From positions 22,874 to 86,873 of the forward strand of contig DATGJN010000026.1 of assembly GCA_035295165.1 (NCBI GenBank): a stretch of 64,000 nt of DNA. The letters are read 5' to 3'. The position numbers were made by a program, and so were the translations under genes. How positions within the stretch are numbered: position 1 is the first letter of the stretch; each line of letters begins with the position of its first letter. This DNA comes from a bacterium (GTDB lineage Bacteria > Sysuimicrobiota > Sysuimicrobiia > Sysuimicrobiales > Segetimicrobiaceae). This document shows positions 53,788-63,030 of the stretch, in pieces. Under the pieces are notes generated by a model that was not told the DNA's origin, searched no databases, and worked only from the letters and a program-made list of their open reading frames with translations.

Positions 53788-55383
53788 ATGAAGCGGATGC
53801 GGCGTCGCGAACTCCTGAAGCAGGCCGCGGTGCGGGTCGGAGCGGCCGCGTTGGCCGCGGGTGCGGTCACGGCGCCGTCCCTCCTGTTCTCGTCCGCCGC
53901 CCGGGCCGCCTCGTCGGCGGCGGTGGGACGGGACGCCACGTTCGTCGTCGTGGACGGCACCGAACCCAACAGCCTCGACCCCGCGGTTGGGACCGGCCCG
54001 TTTCAGGCTATCATCAACGCGATGTTCGACGGCCTCGTGCAATGGAACGACAAAGGCCAGATACAACCGGCGCTCGCGACGTCGTGGACGTCCAGCGGCG
54101 GGGGACGAATCTGGACGTTTACGCTTCGTTCGGGCGTCAGGTTTCACGACGGGACCCCGTTCGGCGCCGACGCGGTAAAGGCGACGATCGCGCACATCCT
54201 CGATCGGAACACGCCGGCCACGCGGCGCGGGAACTACCTGCTTATCAAGGACGTCCTGACGCCCGACGAGCACACGGTGCGGTTCGTCACCGATCCGCCA
54301 AACCCGGATTTCCCGTTGCTCATGGCGGACGGTTCGGCGAAGATCGTCAGCCCCACGGCGCTGAAGACGTACGGGCAGGATTTCGGGCGCCACCCCGTCG
54401 GGACCGGCCCGTTTGTGTTCGAGGAGTGGGTGCCGAACGACCATGTGTCTGCGTCGCTCAACGCCACCTATTGGGGGCCGAACCCCCGGGTCCGCCGGTT
54501 TCTCTACCGTCCGATCCCGGAGTCTGCCGCGCGGGTGGTCGTGTTGAAGACCGGCGAGGCCGACGTGGTCCAGGACCTGCCGCCCACGGATATGGACGCG
54601 CTGCGCCGGGAATCGGGGTTGGTCGTCTACGCGACCCCGGCGCAGACCATCGCGGAGCTCGAACCCGCCGACACGAAGCCACCGCTCAAAGACGTTCGCG
54701 TGCGCCGCGCGCTCAACATGGCGATCGACAAGAACGCCATCATCCAAGGCATCATGAAGGGGTTCGCCAGACCGCTCAACAGCCCCGGGATCCCGGGGGT
54801 CTGGGGGAGCTTCGATTTCGCGCCGGTGGCCTACGATCCGAACCAGGCGCGGCAGTTGCTCGCGGCGGCCGGGTACGGCGGAGGCATGGATCTCACGATC
54901 AATATCACCGCCGGCCGCTGGGCCGGCGACCTGCAGGTGGTGCAAGCGGTCCAGGGATACTGGGCGAACCTCGGCGTCCGCACCGCGGTGCACCAGATGG
55001 ACTTCGCGACGCTGCTCGCGGGAAGTTCATCCGATCCGGACGCGCGTCCCGGCACGATGACGTCGCTGCTGAAGAGCAGCCCGTACATCGACTACCATCT
55101 GTACCGGATGTACGATTCCGTCGCGACGAACGTGCCCGGCACGCAGCAGCGCACCGGGTACGCCAACCCCGAGGTAGATCGGCTGCTCGAGCAGGAGCGT
55201 AGCATGTTCGACCAGGCCAAGCGCCTTCCGATTCTCAAGCACGCGCAGGCGCTGGTCTGGCAGGACCAGCCGCTCATCTACCTCTTTCAGCTGACCAACC
55301 TGTGGGGCGCGCGGGCCGGCGCCAGGGGGTTCGTCGTGCTGCCGAGCGGGGACTTCGTGCCCGGCGCGTTGCGCCGAACGTGA
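53788..55383 (+). CDS. peptide-class ABC transporter substrate-binding protein (family 5)
   Basis: Extracytoplasmic binding protein, 531 aa. The Tat-like leader MRRRELLKQAAVRVGAAAL is followed by family-5 motifs: MFDGLVQWN, FTLRSGVRFHDGTPFGADAVKAT, VGTGPFVFEEWVPNDHVSAS, VRRALNMAIDKNAII and YDPNQARQLLAAAGY. ATG 53788 is used; GTG 53752 is in frame but lacks a ribosome site. It is followed 18 bases later by two permeases, again with no ATPase genes. The hydrolases further on suggest a dipeptide or cyclic amide ligand. Confidence 0.92.
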   Translation: MKRMRRRELLKQAAVRVGAAALAAGAVTAPSLLFSSAARAASSAAVGRDATFVVVDGTEPNSLDPAVGTGPFQAIINAMFDGLVQWNDKGQIQPALATSWTSSGGGRIWTFTLRSGVRFHDGTPFGADAVKATIAHILDRNTPATRRGNYLLIKDVLTPDEHTVRFVTDPPNPDFPLLMADGSAKIVSPTALKTYGQDFGRHPVGTGPFVFEEWVPNDHVSASLNATYWGPNPRVRRFLYRPIPESAARVVVLKTGEADVVQDLPPTDMDALRRESGLVVYATPAQTIAELEPADTKPPLKDVRVRRALNMAIDKNAIIQGIMKGFARPLNSPGIPGVWGSFDFAPVAYDPNQARQLLAAAGYGGGMDLTINITAGRWAGDLQVVQAVQGYWANLGVRTAVHQMDFATLLAGSSSDPDARPGTMTSLLKSSPYIDYHLYRMYDSVATNVPGTQQRTGYANPEVDRLLEQERSMFDQAKRLPILKHAQALVWQDQPLIYLFQLTNLWGARAGARGFVVLPSGDFVPGALRRT

Positions 55384-55401
55384 GTCCGTTCCGGTAGCGT
55401 C

Positions 55402-56322
55402 ATGCTCCGCCACATCGCGGGGCGGCTCCTGTGGGCCATCCCGGTGTTGCTCGGCGTGTCGGTGATCGTCTTCGGTCTGCTGAAGCTGATCCCGGGCGAC
55501 GCGGCGCTGGTCATGGCCGGCACCGACGCGACCGCGGCGGACGTGCAGACGATCCGCCAGCAGCTCGGGCTCGATCAACCGGTGTACGTGCAGTACGCCC
55601 GCTGGCTGGGGCGACTTGCGCGGCTCGATCTCGGGCGATCGGCGGTGACCCACCGGCCGGTCACGTACGAGATCGCGAGCCGCGTCCGGCCCACGGCCGA
55701 ACTGGCGACCGCCGCAATGACGATCGCCATCGCGATCGGGCTGGCGACGGGCGTGACCGCGTCCACGCATCAGCATTCGATCTGGGACGCCGCGGCGTCG
55801 CTGGCCGCGGCGGTCGGCGTCTCGATGCCGATCTTCTGGCTCGGGCTGATGCTCATGATGGTCTTCTCCGTCGGGCTGCGGTGGCTGCCGAGCACGGGGG
55901 CTGGGACGTTCGCACAGCTCCTCCTGCCGGCCCTCACGCTGGGTTCCGCGTCGACGGCGATCATCGCCCGCCAGGCGCGCTCGGCGATGCTCGATGTCCT
56001 GCAGCAGGACTACTTGCGCACGGCGCGGGCCAAGGGGGTGACGCGCTGGGCCGTGGTGATGCGCCACGCATTTCGCAACGCGGTCATCCCCATCATCACG
56101 GTCGTCGGGCTCCAGTTGGGGTACCTGCTCAGCGGGACCGTGTTGACCGAGACGGTGTTCGCCCGCCCCGGGCTCGGCCGGCTGATCGTCGATTCCATTC
56201 GCTCCCGCGACGTCGCGGTCGTCCAGTCGGCGGTGATGGCGCTGTCGGTCACCTTCATCGTCGTCAATCTCGCGGTCGACATGCTCTACGCGTACGTCGA
56301 CCCCAGGATCCGCTTCGACTGA
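55402..56322 (+). CDS. peptide/nickel-type ABC permease, DppB/OppB
   Basis: Channel subunit, 306 aa. N-terminal GRLLWAIPVLLGVSVIVFGL, LIPGDAALVMAG, and the coupling loop YLRTARAKGVTRWAVVMRHAFRNAV are diagnostic. It shares one base with the next gene (TGATG). Confidence 0.93.
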   Translation: MLRHIAGRLLWAIPVLLGVSVIVFGLLKLIPGDAALVMAGTDATAADVQTIRQQLGLDQPVYVQYARWLGRLARLDLGRSAVTHRPVTYEIASRVRPTAELATAAMTIAIAIGLATGVTASTHQHSIWDAAASLAAAVGVSMPIFWLGLMLMMVFSVGLRWLPSTGAGTFAQLLLPALTLGSASTAIIARQARSAMLDVLQQDYLRTARAKGVTRWAVVMRHAFRNAVIPIITVVGLQLGYLLSGTVLTETVFARPGLGRLIVDSIRSRDVAVVQSAVMALSVTFIVVNLAVDMLYAYVDPRIRFD

Positions 56323-57194
56323 TGGCCGTCGCAGCGCCGACGCTCCCGGCGCTCGTCACCCCGGGGACGCGGGCGCTCCGGCAGTTCGCGCGCCATCGCG
56401 CCGCGGTCGCGGGGCTTGCGGTCCTGGCGGTCGCCATCGCGGTGAGCACCGCGGCGCCGTGGCTGGCGCCCTACAATCCGATCGCGCTCGATGTGATCCA
56501 CCCGACCGCGCCGCCGTCGGCGGCCCATCCGCTCGGCACCGACGAACTTGGTCGCGACATCCTGAGCCGGCTCCTGTGGGGCGGCCGCGACACGCTGGTG
56601 ATCACGGTGGCCGCGGTTGCGATCGCCTTCGCGTCGGGGTCCGCTCTCGGGATCGTCGCCGGGTACCGCGGGGGGACCGGCGACACGGTGATCATGCGCA
56701 TCATGGACGTGCTGCTTGCGATGCCCGGCTTCCTGCTGGCGGTCGCGATCATCGCGGCGCTCGGCGTCGGCCTGGTGAACGTGATCATCGCGATCGGGAT
56801 CAACTCGATCCCGCCGTTCGCGCGCATCGCGCGGGGGTCCACGCTGCTCGTCCGGCAGGAGACCTACGTGCAGGCGGCGCGGGCCCTCGGGGCGAGCGAG
56901 CGGGTGATCATGGCGCGGCACGTGCTTCCCAACATCCTCTCGCCGCTCGTGGTGGAGGCGACCCTGCGGCTCGCGACCGCGATCCTCACGGCGTCCGGCC
57001 TCAGCTTCCTCGGGCTCGGGGTGCAACCGCCGACCGCCGAATGGGGCGCGATGCTCAGCGTCGGGCGGAACTACATCACCAGCAGCCCGCAGCTCGTGGT
57101 CATTCCCGGCGTGGCGATCCTCGTCGTGACGCTGGCCTTCAACATGGTCGGCGACGGCCTGCGGGATGCGCTGGATCCCCGTCAGCCGACGTAG
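56322..57194 (+). CDS. peptide/nickel-type ABC permease, DppC/OppC
   Basis: Channel subunit, 290 aa. HPLGTDELGRDILSRLLWGGR is the OppC hallmark, and VQAARALGASERVIMARHVLPN the coupling loop. The ATG overlaps the preceding stop (TGATG). A large perfect inverted repeat lies about 120 bases beyond its stop, and no ATP-binding genes follow. Confidence 0.93.
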   Translation: MAVAAPTLPALVTPGTRALRQFARHRAAVAGLAVLAVAIAVSTAAPWLAPYNPIALDVIHPTAPPSAAHPLGTDELGRDILSRLLWGGRDTLVITVAAVAIAFASGSALGIVAGYRGGTGDTVIMRIMDVLLAMPGFLLAVAIIAALGVGLVNVIIAIGINSIPPFARIARGSTLLVRQETYVQAARALGASERVIMARHVLPNILSPLVVEATLRLATAILTASGLSFLGLGVQPPTAEWGAMLSVGRNYITSSPQLVVIPGVAILVVTLAFNMVGDGLRDALDPRQPT

Positions 57195-57311
57195 GCGTCC
57201 GCGCGACCGGCCGTCCGCTCGAGGCGCCCTGCGTCGGTATCGCCAGCGTCTTACCGATGCCAGGAGTTTACGGTGAGGCGCCGAGCCTTATCCCGCAAGG
57301 CTTCCGAGGGA

Positions 57312-57342
57312 CACCGCGGCGTCGCTACTTGACGCCGCGGTG
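57312..57342. repeat. 31-bp perfect inverted repeat, operator or hairpin
   Basis: CACCGCGGCGTC (57312-57323) and its exact reverse complement (57331-57342) flank a seven-base spacer. It lies between the DppC stop and the possible regulator gene. There is no T-run on either strand. As RNA it would be a very stable 12-bp hairpin; as DNA it has the two-arm form of a dimeric regulator site. Confidence 0.75.
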
Positions 57343-57402
57343 GGATTGCCGCACCCTCCAATCGAGTTGACGCATCCCGACGCCGCCGCCGATCGATCGA
57401 CC

Positions 57403-57993
57403 ATGCTGATGCAGGTGGGCAAGGTCCAGGAGGTCTGCGCGGTGTGGGGCGTCCCGCCGCGGGGGCTCGACGAGTTCATCAGGGTCGGCGCCGTGTGCCC
57501 CGCTCGGGAGGGAAGTGGGCGGGGCAGTTTTCGGTACCTGGACGAACGGTCGCTGTGCGACCTCTACTTCGCCCACGGCCTCACGCTCGCGGGCCTGTCC
57601 CCGCGGCGTGTCGCCAGCGTCGTGACGTCCCTTCGGACCGAGTACGAGCGCTGGCTCGGCGAGCCGCCGGTACGGATCGTCGTCCGCTGGCGCGCCGACA
57701 CAGAGAGCGACGATCCGCCATTCCTGCCCCGGATGGTCTTCGATCCCCATCCGCTGTTCACGTGCCTGCGCGTGCTCCGGTCGCTCGGACCGGAGAGCAC
57801 CCGAATCCAGCGAGGGCGCCCGCGCTCCAACTGGCGGCTGATCTTTCGGGACGCATTCGTCCGGGCGACGCACGAGCGGCCCACGGGATGGGACGCCGCC
57901 CCGGCCCCAGGCGCCGGCGGCCCAGCGCGGCCGGCCGACACACCGGGCGCGGGTGAGGTGATGGTTACGATCCCAGTGCGTCGGCCGGGCTGA
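57403..57993 (+). CDS. uncharacterised protein with MerR-like helix-turn-helix start
   Basis: Protein of 196 aa from ATG 57403; GTG 57340 is in frame but lies inside the inverted repeat. The first 75 residues resemble a MerR-type winged helix (VCAVWGVPPRGLDEFIRVGAV, then a wing ending SFRYLDERSLCDLYFAHGL). A region around residues 90-150 has no recognised family, and the tail is low-complexity Pro/Ala/Gly. If it is a regulator, the 57312-57342 repeat is its likely site and the Opp/Dpp operon its target. Function inferred from weak resemblance only. Confidence 0.5.
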   Translation: MLMQVGKVQEVCAVWGVPPRGLDEFIRVGAVCPAREGSGRGSFRYLDERSLCDLYFAHGLTLAGLSPRRVASVVTSLRTEYERWLGEPPVRIVVRWRADTESDDPPFLPRMVFDPHPLFTCLRVLRSLGPESTRIQRGRPRSNWRLIFRDAFVRATHERPTGWDAAPAPGAGGPARPADTPGAGEVMVTIPVRRPG

Positions 57994-58032
57994 GTGTGGT
58001 CGACGGCTGCGGCGGTCCTGCCGCGCGATCTG

Positions 58033-58833
58033 CTAGATTCGAGGCTCCGCACCGGTCCCGAGGTACGGATCCACGTTCCGGAACCATCGGAGAAATCTGA
58101 CGCATCCGTCGACGGCGTTCTCGAACAGCTGCTTCCCACGCTCCGGCGTGGCCGGCGTTGGATCGGACAAGCTGCCGGTCGGCGGTGTGACGTCCTCCAT
58201 GTCGAGCGGTACGCTGATGCGGATGCCGTCCACCCGGATCGTGTCGAGGCCCTCGGTCGGGCACCCGAACACTTGTCGGCGGCCCCACTCGCCGGCCCGG
58301 TCCATCTGGACGCGGCCGGGCGCGACGTGCATCATGAGCGAGCCCATCGGCTCGCCGCCGTGGCCGAGCCCGATCTTCCCGCCGTAGACGCGCTCGATCA
58401 CCTCGGGGGTTTGGGTGAGCCCGAGCACGTTGAGCGTGGGGATCACGATCCCGCGTGTCCGGCGAAACCGCCGCGTGACGAGATTGAGCACGCTCGCGTT
58501 GCCCGAGTGGCCGTTGAAGATCGCCACGCGGCGGAAGCGATGATGCAGCAGGCAGTCCACCGCGTCGGTGACGACGGCGGCCAGCGTCGAGGCGCGCATC
58601 GTGATCGTCCCAGTGTAGTTGCGGAAGTACTCCGAGTAGCCGAACGGCATCACCGGCGCCATGACGTCGCCCGTCTGGTCGGTCGCGGTCGCGGTGATCT
58701 TGTCGCAGGCGAGGTAGTCGCCGATCACGTTGTGCGGGCCGTGTTCTTCGATCGAGCCGAGCGGCAGCACCGCCGTCACGCCCGCCTCGACCGCCTCGCG
58801 GGCCTGGGTCCATGTCATCTCACCAAGACGCAT
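58033..58833 (-). CDS. creatininase family amidohydrolase
   Basis: Metal-dependent cyclic-amide hydrolase, 266 aa. LPLGSIEEHGPHN (Glu and His ligands, about residues 24-36), GDYLACD, the His in IFNGHSGNASV and the Glu in GLGHGGEPMGSLM match the creatininase fold and its metal ligands. AGGAGGG lies eight bases before the ATG. It is downstream of an M55 peptidase on the same strand (55-base gap). Members open creatinine, mycofactocin-type or lactam rings; the substrate here is unknown. Confidence 0.88.
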   Translation of the reverse strand: MRLGEMTWTQAREAVEAGVTAVLPLGSIEEHGPHNVIGDYLACDKITATATDQTGDVMAPVMPFGYSEYFRNYTGTITMRASTLAAVVTDAVDCLLHHRFRRVAIFNGHSGNASVLNLVTRRFRRTRGIVIPTLNVLGLTQTPEVIERVYGGKIGLGHGGEPMGSLMMHVAPGRVQMDRAGEWGRRQVFGCPTEGLDTIRVDGIRISVPLDMEDVTPPTGSLSDPTPATPERGKQLFENAVDGCVRFLRWFRNVDPYLGTGAEPRI

Positions 58834-58888
58834 CGTGCCGTCCCTCCTGGGGGATCGAGTCTTCGCCGGGCCGCCCCCGGCGGAGCCG

Positions 58889-59713
58889 CTACAGTTCGTG
58901 CCGGAGCCGGTACACGATCAGCTCCTGGATGCGGAACATCGTGTCGGGATCGGCTTCCACGCGCACGGTGCGCGGGGCGATCCGGGTGACGCCAGGGACG
59001 AGCGCGGCGGTCTGCGCCATGTCGGTGCGGTTGTAGTCGATCTCCATGACGAGCGGCGTCGGCACCGCGGGCACCGGGATCTGCCCCCGCTTCCGAACCG
59101 CTTCGGCGGCGCCGGCGCGGATCCGACGGCACGCCTCCTTGGGGTGGAGGCTCGCGGCGACGCCCCGTCCTCGGCCCGTCTTTACCGCCACCATGATCGT
59201 CTCCGCCAGCGTCTCACGGGTCTGCGCAAGCGTGGCGTCGTCGCCGGTGACGAGCGTCACCGGCACGCCGAACCGACCGGCCACCAGCGCATTCAGCTCC
59301 GCCTCGTTCACCGCCCGGCCGTTGATGCGGAGGTTGTAGATCGTGCCGCCGTTCCACGTGTGGTCGATCACCGCATCGGCCGTCCCCGCCCGTCCGTGAG
59401 TGCCGGTGATGAACACGGCGTGGAACGAGCCGTCCATGCCTTCCATCTGGAGCGAGTCGCGCATCGCGCCGCGTACGAGCACCGCCCGTTCGTCCATCCG
59501 CGTCGGGATCAAGTTCTGCATCGCGGCGTGGCTGTCGCAGACGACGACGTCCGTTGCGCCGCCGTCGAACGCGCCGGCGATCGCGGCGTTGACCTCGTCG
59601 GTCATGAGCTCCCGACCTTCCTGGTACTGTCGTCCTGTGTCGGACGTCTGCAGGCTGGTGGCGACGCCGGCGACGCCCTCGATGTCCGCCGAGATGAACA
59701 CGCGGCACGCCAT
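58889..59713 (-). CDS. M55 family D-aminopeptidase (DppA-like)
   Basis: Zinc peptidase releasing N-terminal D-amino acids, 274 aa, the family length. VFISADIEGVAGV (metal Asp/Glu), VVCDSHAAMQNLI and FITGTHGRAGT follow the order of Bacillus DppA, which is likewise linked to a dipeptide permease operon. GCGGAGGTGCAAGG precedes the ATG. It is the first gene of a pair with the creatininase homologue and lies near an Opp/Dpp importer. Confidence 0.9.
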   Translation of the reverse strand: MACRVFISADIEGVAGVATSLQTSDTGRQYQEGRELMTDEVNAAIAGAFDGGATDVVVCDSHAAMQNLIPTRMDERAVLVRGAMRDSLQMEGMDGSFHAVFITGTHGRAGTADAVIDHTWNGGTIYNLRINGRAVNEAELNALVAGRFGVPVTLVTGDDATLAQTRETLAETIMVAVKTGRGRGVAASLHPKEACRRIRAGAAEAVRKRGQIPVPAVPTPLVMEIDYNRTDMAQTAALVPGVTRIAPRTVRVEADPDTMFRIQELIVYRLRHEL

Positions 59714-59901
59714 CCTTGCACCTCCGCTGCGCTCTGATCACTGAGGGAACACCCTCTGATTCGTTCGGATGCGCCCCGCGACCTTGCGCGAGCGCGTTCG
59801 CCCCTCGATCCGGAGCAGGAGCGGGAACCCCCGCGCGGGGAACTGCCATCCCGCCGGCCGGATGCGCGTGGGACGTGGCGGCGGCCGAGGATGGTGGTCT
59901 C

Positions 59902-61875
59902 GTGGAAGGCACGGTACTGTGGACGCCCACGCCCGAGGCGCGCGGTCGGGCGAACATCAGCCGATACCTCGTGTCGTTGCGCGAGACGCGCGGGCTGGCG
60001 TTCGAGTCGTACGATGCCCTGTGGCGCTGGTCCGTGACAGACCTCGAGGCATTCTGGGCGTCGATCTGGGAATTCTGCGGGGTCCGCGCCCGCCGTCCTG
60101 CCGAGCGCGTGCTCGAGGACCGGCGCGTGTTCGGCGCCCGCTGGTTCCCCGGTGCGGAGCTGAACTACGCGGAGCACGCGCTGTCCCGGCGGGACGGGCA
60201 TGCGGCGCTGGTGTTCGCATCGGAGGCGCACCCGCCCGAGACGGTCACGTACGCCGAACTGGTGGGGAAGGTCGCGGCGGTCGCGGCGGGCCTCCGGCGC
60301 CTCGGCGTGCGGCGCGGCGACCGCGTGGTCGCGTACCTGCCGAACACCCCCGAGGCGGTCATCGCGTTTCTGGCCACGGCGAGCCTCGGCGCGATCTGGT
60401 CGAGCTGCTCGCCTGAGTTCGGGATCCGCAGCGTGATCGACCGGTTCTCCCAGGTCGAACCCCGCGTGCTGTTCGCCGTGGACGGGTATCGGTACGGCGG
60501 CCGGACGTTCGACCGGCGCGACGCCCTGCGCGAGATCCGGCGGCAGCTTCCCACGCTCGAGGCCACGATCCTCGTGCCCGGGCTCGACGGCGCCGCGGTG
60601 GCCGCTTCCGACGCCGGCGTCCGGCCGTGGTCGGAACTGGCCCACGGCGCACCGGTCTCCGAGCTGTCGTTCGAGGCCGTGCCGTTCGACCACCCGCTGT
60701 GGGTGTTGTACTCGTCCGGCACCACCGGTCTGCCGAAGGCGATCGTGCACGGGCACGGCGGCGTCCTGCTCGAGACGCTCAAGGCGCTGACGCTGCACCT
60801 GGACCTCCGGCCCGACGACCGGTTCTTCTGGTACACCACGACCGGGTGGATGATGTGGAACTTCCTGATCGGCGGCCTGCTGATCGGGACGACGGTCGTG
60901 CTGTACGACGGGAGTCCCGCGTTCCCAGACCTGGGCGCGCTGTGGCGGCTGGCGGAGCAGACGGGCATGACGTACTTCGGCACGAGCGCGCCCTACCTGC
61001 TCGGGTGTCAGAAGGCCGGCGTGGAGCCGGCCCGCGCCGCGCGGCTCGAGCGGCTGCGGGCGATCGGCTCGACCGGCGCGCCGCTGCCGCCGGAGGGGTT
61101 TGCCTGGGTGTACGAACACGTGAAGCGCGACCTGCTGCTCGGCTCCGTAAGCGGCGGCACCGACGTCTGCACGGCGTTCGTCCTGTCGTGTCCGCTCCTG
61201 CCCGTGCGCGCCGGCGAGATCCAGTGCCGCGGCTTGGGCGCCAAGGTCGAGGCGTTCGACCCCGAGGGGCGCCCGCTCGTGGGCGACGTCGGCGAGCTCG
61301 TCCTCACCGAGCCGTTGCCGTCCATGCCGGTGGGTTTCTGGAACGATCCGGACCGGCGGCGCTATCGGGAGAGCTACTTCGAGACCTACCCGGGCGTGTG
61401 GCGCCACGGCGACTGGATCAAGATTACCCGGGACGGAGGGTGCGTGGTCTACGGGCGGTCCGACTCCACGCTGAACCGCGCCGGCGTCCGCATGGGCACG
61501 AGCGAGTTCTACCGGGTGGTCGACGACGTTCCGGAGGTGCTGGACAGCCTCGTCGTGGACACGGGCGAGCTGGGGCGGGAGGGCGAGTTGCTGCTGTTCG
61601 TGGTGCTGAGGCCGGGCGCGGCGCTCGACGCCGGGCTCCGCGAGCGCATCGTGGGGAAGATCCGCAGCGAGCTGTCGCCGCGCCACGTTCCGAACCGGAT
61701 CTACGCAATCGCGGAGGTGCCGCGGACCCTCAGCGGCAAGAAGCTGGAGGTCCCGGTGAAGCGGATTCTCGCCGGGACGCCGCCGGAGCGCGCGGCGAGC
61801 CCCGACTCGATGAGCAACCCCGACTCGCTCAGGGTCTTTGTGCAGCTTGCGAGGCGCGCCGAGCCGCACTCCTGA
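59902..61875 (+). CDS. acetoacetate--CoA ligase
   Basis: AMP-forming acyl-CoA synthetase, 657 aa, typical of acetoacetyl-CoA synthetase. FWASIWEFCGVRA and ARWFPGAELNYAEHAL are AACS hallmarks, then the P-loop YSSGTTGLPKAIVHGHGG, TTTGWMMWN, and the C-terminal GRSDSTLNRAGVRMGTSEFY and LSGKKLEVPVKRIL with the adenylation Lys. GTG 59902 gives family length; the longer open frame is not family-like. It activates acetoacetate from leucine, tyrosine or ketone breakdown. Its 3' end overlaps the antisense NTF2-like ORF by 47 bases. Confidence 0.92.
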   Translation: MEGTVLWTPTPEARGRANISRYLVSLRETRGLAFESYDALWRWSVTDLEAFWASIWEFCGVRARRPAERVLEDRRVFGARWFPGAELNYAEHALSRRDGHAALVFASEAHPPETVTYAELVGKVAAVAAGLRRLGVRRGDRVVAYLPNTPEAVIAFLATASLGAIWSSCSPEFGIRSVIDRFSQVEPRVLFAVDGYRYGGRTFDRRDALREIRRQLPTLEATILVPGLDGAAVAASDAGVRPWSELAHGAPVSELSFEAVPFDHPLWVLYSSGTTGLPKAIVHGHGGVLLETLKALTLHLDLRPDDRFFWYTTTGWMMWNFLIGGLLIGTTVVLYDGSPAFPDLGALWRLAEQTGMTYFGTSAPYLLGCQKAGVEPARAARLERLRAIGSTGAPLPPEGFAWVYEHVKRDLLLGSVSGGTDVCTAFVLSCPLLPVRAGEIQCRGLGAKVEAFDPEGRPLVGDVGELVLTEPLPSMPVGFWNDPDRRRYRESYFETYPGVWRHGDWIKITRDGGCVVYGRSDSTLNRAGVRMGTSEFYRVVDDVPEVLDSLVVDTGELGREGELLLFVVLRPGAALDAGLRERIVGKIRSELSPRHVPNRIYAIAEVPRTLSGKKLEVPVKRILAGTPPERAASPDSMSNPDSLRVFVQLARRAEPHS

Positions 61876-62353
61876 GACGCGTCTTCGCCCGGAGTCTCCG
61901 AGAGGTGCGCGATCTCGGCGAGTTCGACCGTGCGGATCCCGATCGTGACCGCTCCCCTGCCGGCGCGAGCGAGAAATGAGAATGCACCGCGACCCACCGT
62001 CCAGCCCGCCGTACGAGGAACAGGGTCGCCCGGCCGGGGCGCGGAAACGTTGCGCCGTCGCTGCGTACGCCGCGGGAATCCCAAGGGACCACCGCGCACA
62101 CGGCCCGCGATCCGCCGAGGCACCGCAGCGCTTCCACCCTGAATCGAAACCCGCGAATCGCGGGCCAGACGCGTCTCCATTGGTCGCGTTCGAGGCGTGT
62201 CCTGTCGGTCACGATCGCGGCGTACGTGCCGAACGCCGCCACATCGCTGGCGAACATCGGGCGCGCCGCCTCGAAGTCTGCGGCCCGGACGTGCGCCTCG
62301 AACGTCCGCAGCCACACTTTCACCGCCGCCACGGTGGGAGCCGACACGCGCAT
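61829..62353 (-). CDS. nuclear transport factor 2 family (SnoaL-like) protein
   Basis: Small cone-shaped-fold protein, 174 aa. The recognisable part (VKVWLRTFEAHVRAADFEAA, MFASDVAAFGTYA, WRRVWPAIRGFRFRVEAL, ATLFLVRRAGRWVAVHSHFS) is a SnoaL-3-type domain of about 125 residues. The C-terminal 35 residues are Arg/Ser-rich and overlap the 3' end of the acetoacetyl-CoA synthetase gene, so the true end may be earlier. ATG 62353 is used; the frame is open further upstream but not protein-like. Function unknown. Confidence 0.72.
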   Translation of the reverse strand: MRVSAPTVAAVKVWLRTFEAHVRAADFEAARPMFASDVAAFGTYAAIVTDRTRLERDQWRRVWPAIRGFRFRVEALRCLGGSRAVCAVVPWDSRGVRSDGATFPRPGRATLFLVRRAGRWVAVHSHFSLAPAGERSRSGSARSNSPRSRTSRRLRAKTRLRSAARRASQAAQRP

Positions 62354-63030
62354 GCAATTGGGTTCGCTGCAGGACGACCCGCGTCCCGCTGAGGCCCGCG
62401 CGCGGATTGCGCGGGTGGGATCGAGAACGAGATCCGGTCGTTTTGAGGGCGGGCCGGGATCGAAGGGGCGAAGCAGGAGGCGGCGGAGCGGGCGATCCGG
62501 CAGAAGTTCGGCTGGCCGTGCAGGGTCGCCGGTTCGTCCGATGGCTCGGCGCCGCGCGGACATTGAAGAAGACAGGCGCTCGCCGGAGGGAGAGAGCCGG
62601 CCGCGGCGTCGTGTGGCGTGTGATCGGGTCAGAACCGCCACGGATGTCATCCTTCCCATCGCGTCTAGCTCCGCTTCGAGTTCGTGCACCGTGCACAGCG
62701 GTCAAGGGAGGACGCGCTGTGCGCGCGTCCGTGTCGGCTTTCCCGGGAACCGTCGCGTCAACTCGCGGCCGCGAGTCGATGTTCGATTGCTGCGGGGACG
62801 GCGCGCCGGGATCGACGCCGGGGGATCGCCGTGCGGCCAGACGGGGACGTGCGACCGGAGGCAGCCTGATCGCATGCCGGGTCCCAGCAGATGCCGAACA
62901 CCTATGCGCCCCGATCCAACGGGGAGGAGTCGTGAGAAGCAGCGCGAAGGCGAGGGGAATCGTTATTCGGGGGCGGGGGCCGGTGGGTTCGTTCCCTTGT
63001 ATTCCGGCCAGCACGTCCGCCCTACAAAGG
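62354..63030. other. long intergenic region without a supported gene
   Basis: About 680 bases of GC-rich sequence. Open frames exist on both strands but their products are Arg/Pro-rich and unlike proteins, as expected for chance frames at this GC content. No clear promoter, terminator or RNA was recognised; it presumably includes the control region of the acetate carrier operon. Confidence 0.5.

Noticed and set aside
61829..61875. Functional antisense overlap between the acetoacetyl-CoA synthetase and NTF2-like genes
   Set aside because: The overlap is only 47 bases and covers low-complexity tails; the NTF2-like domain ends before it, so a mis-extended stop is simpler.
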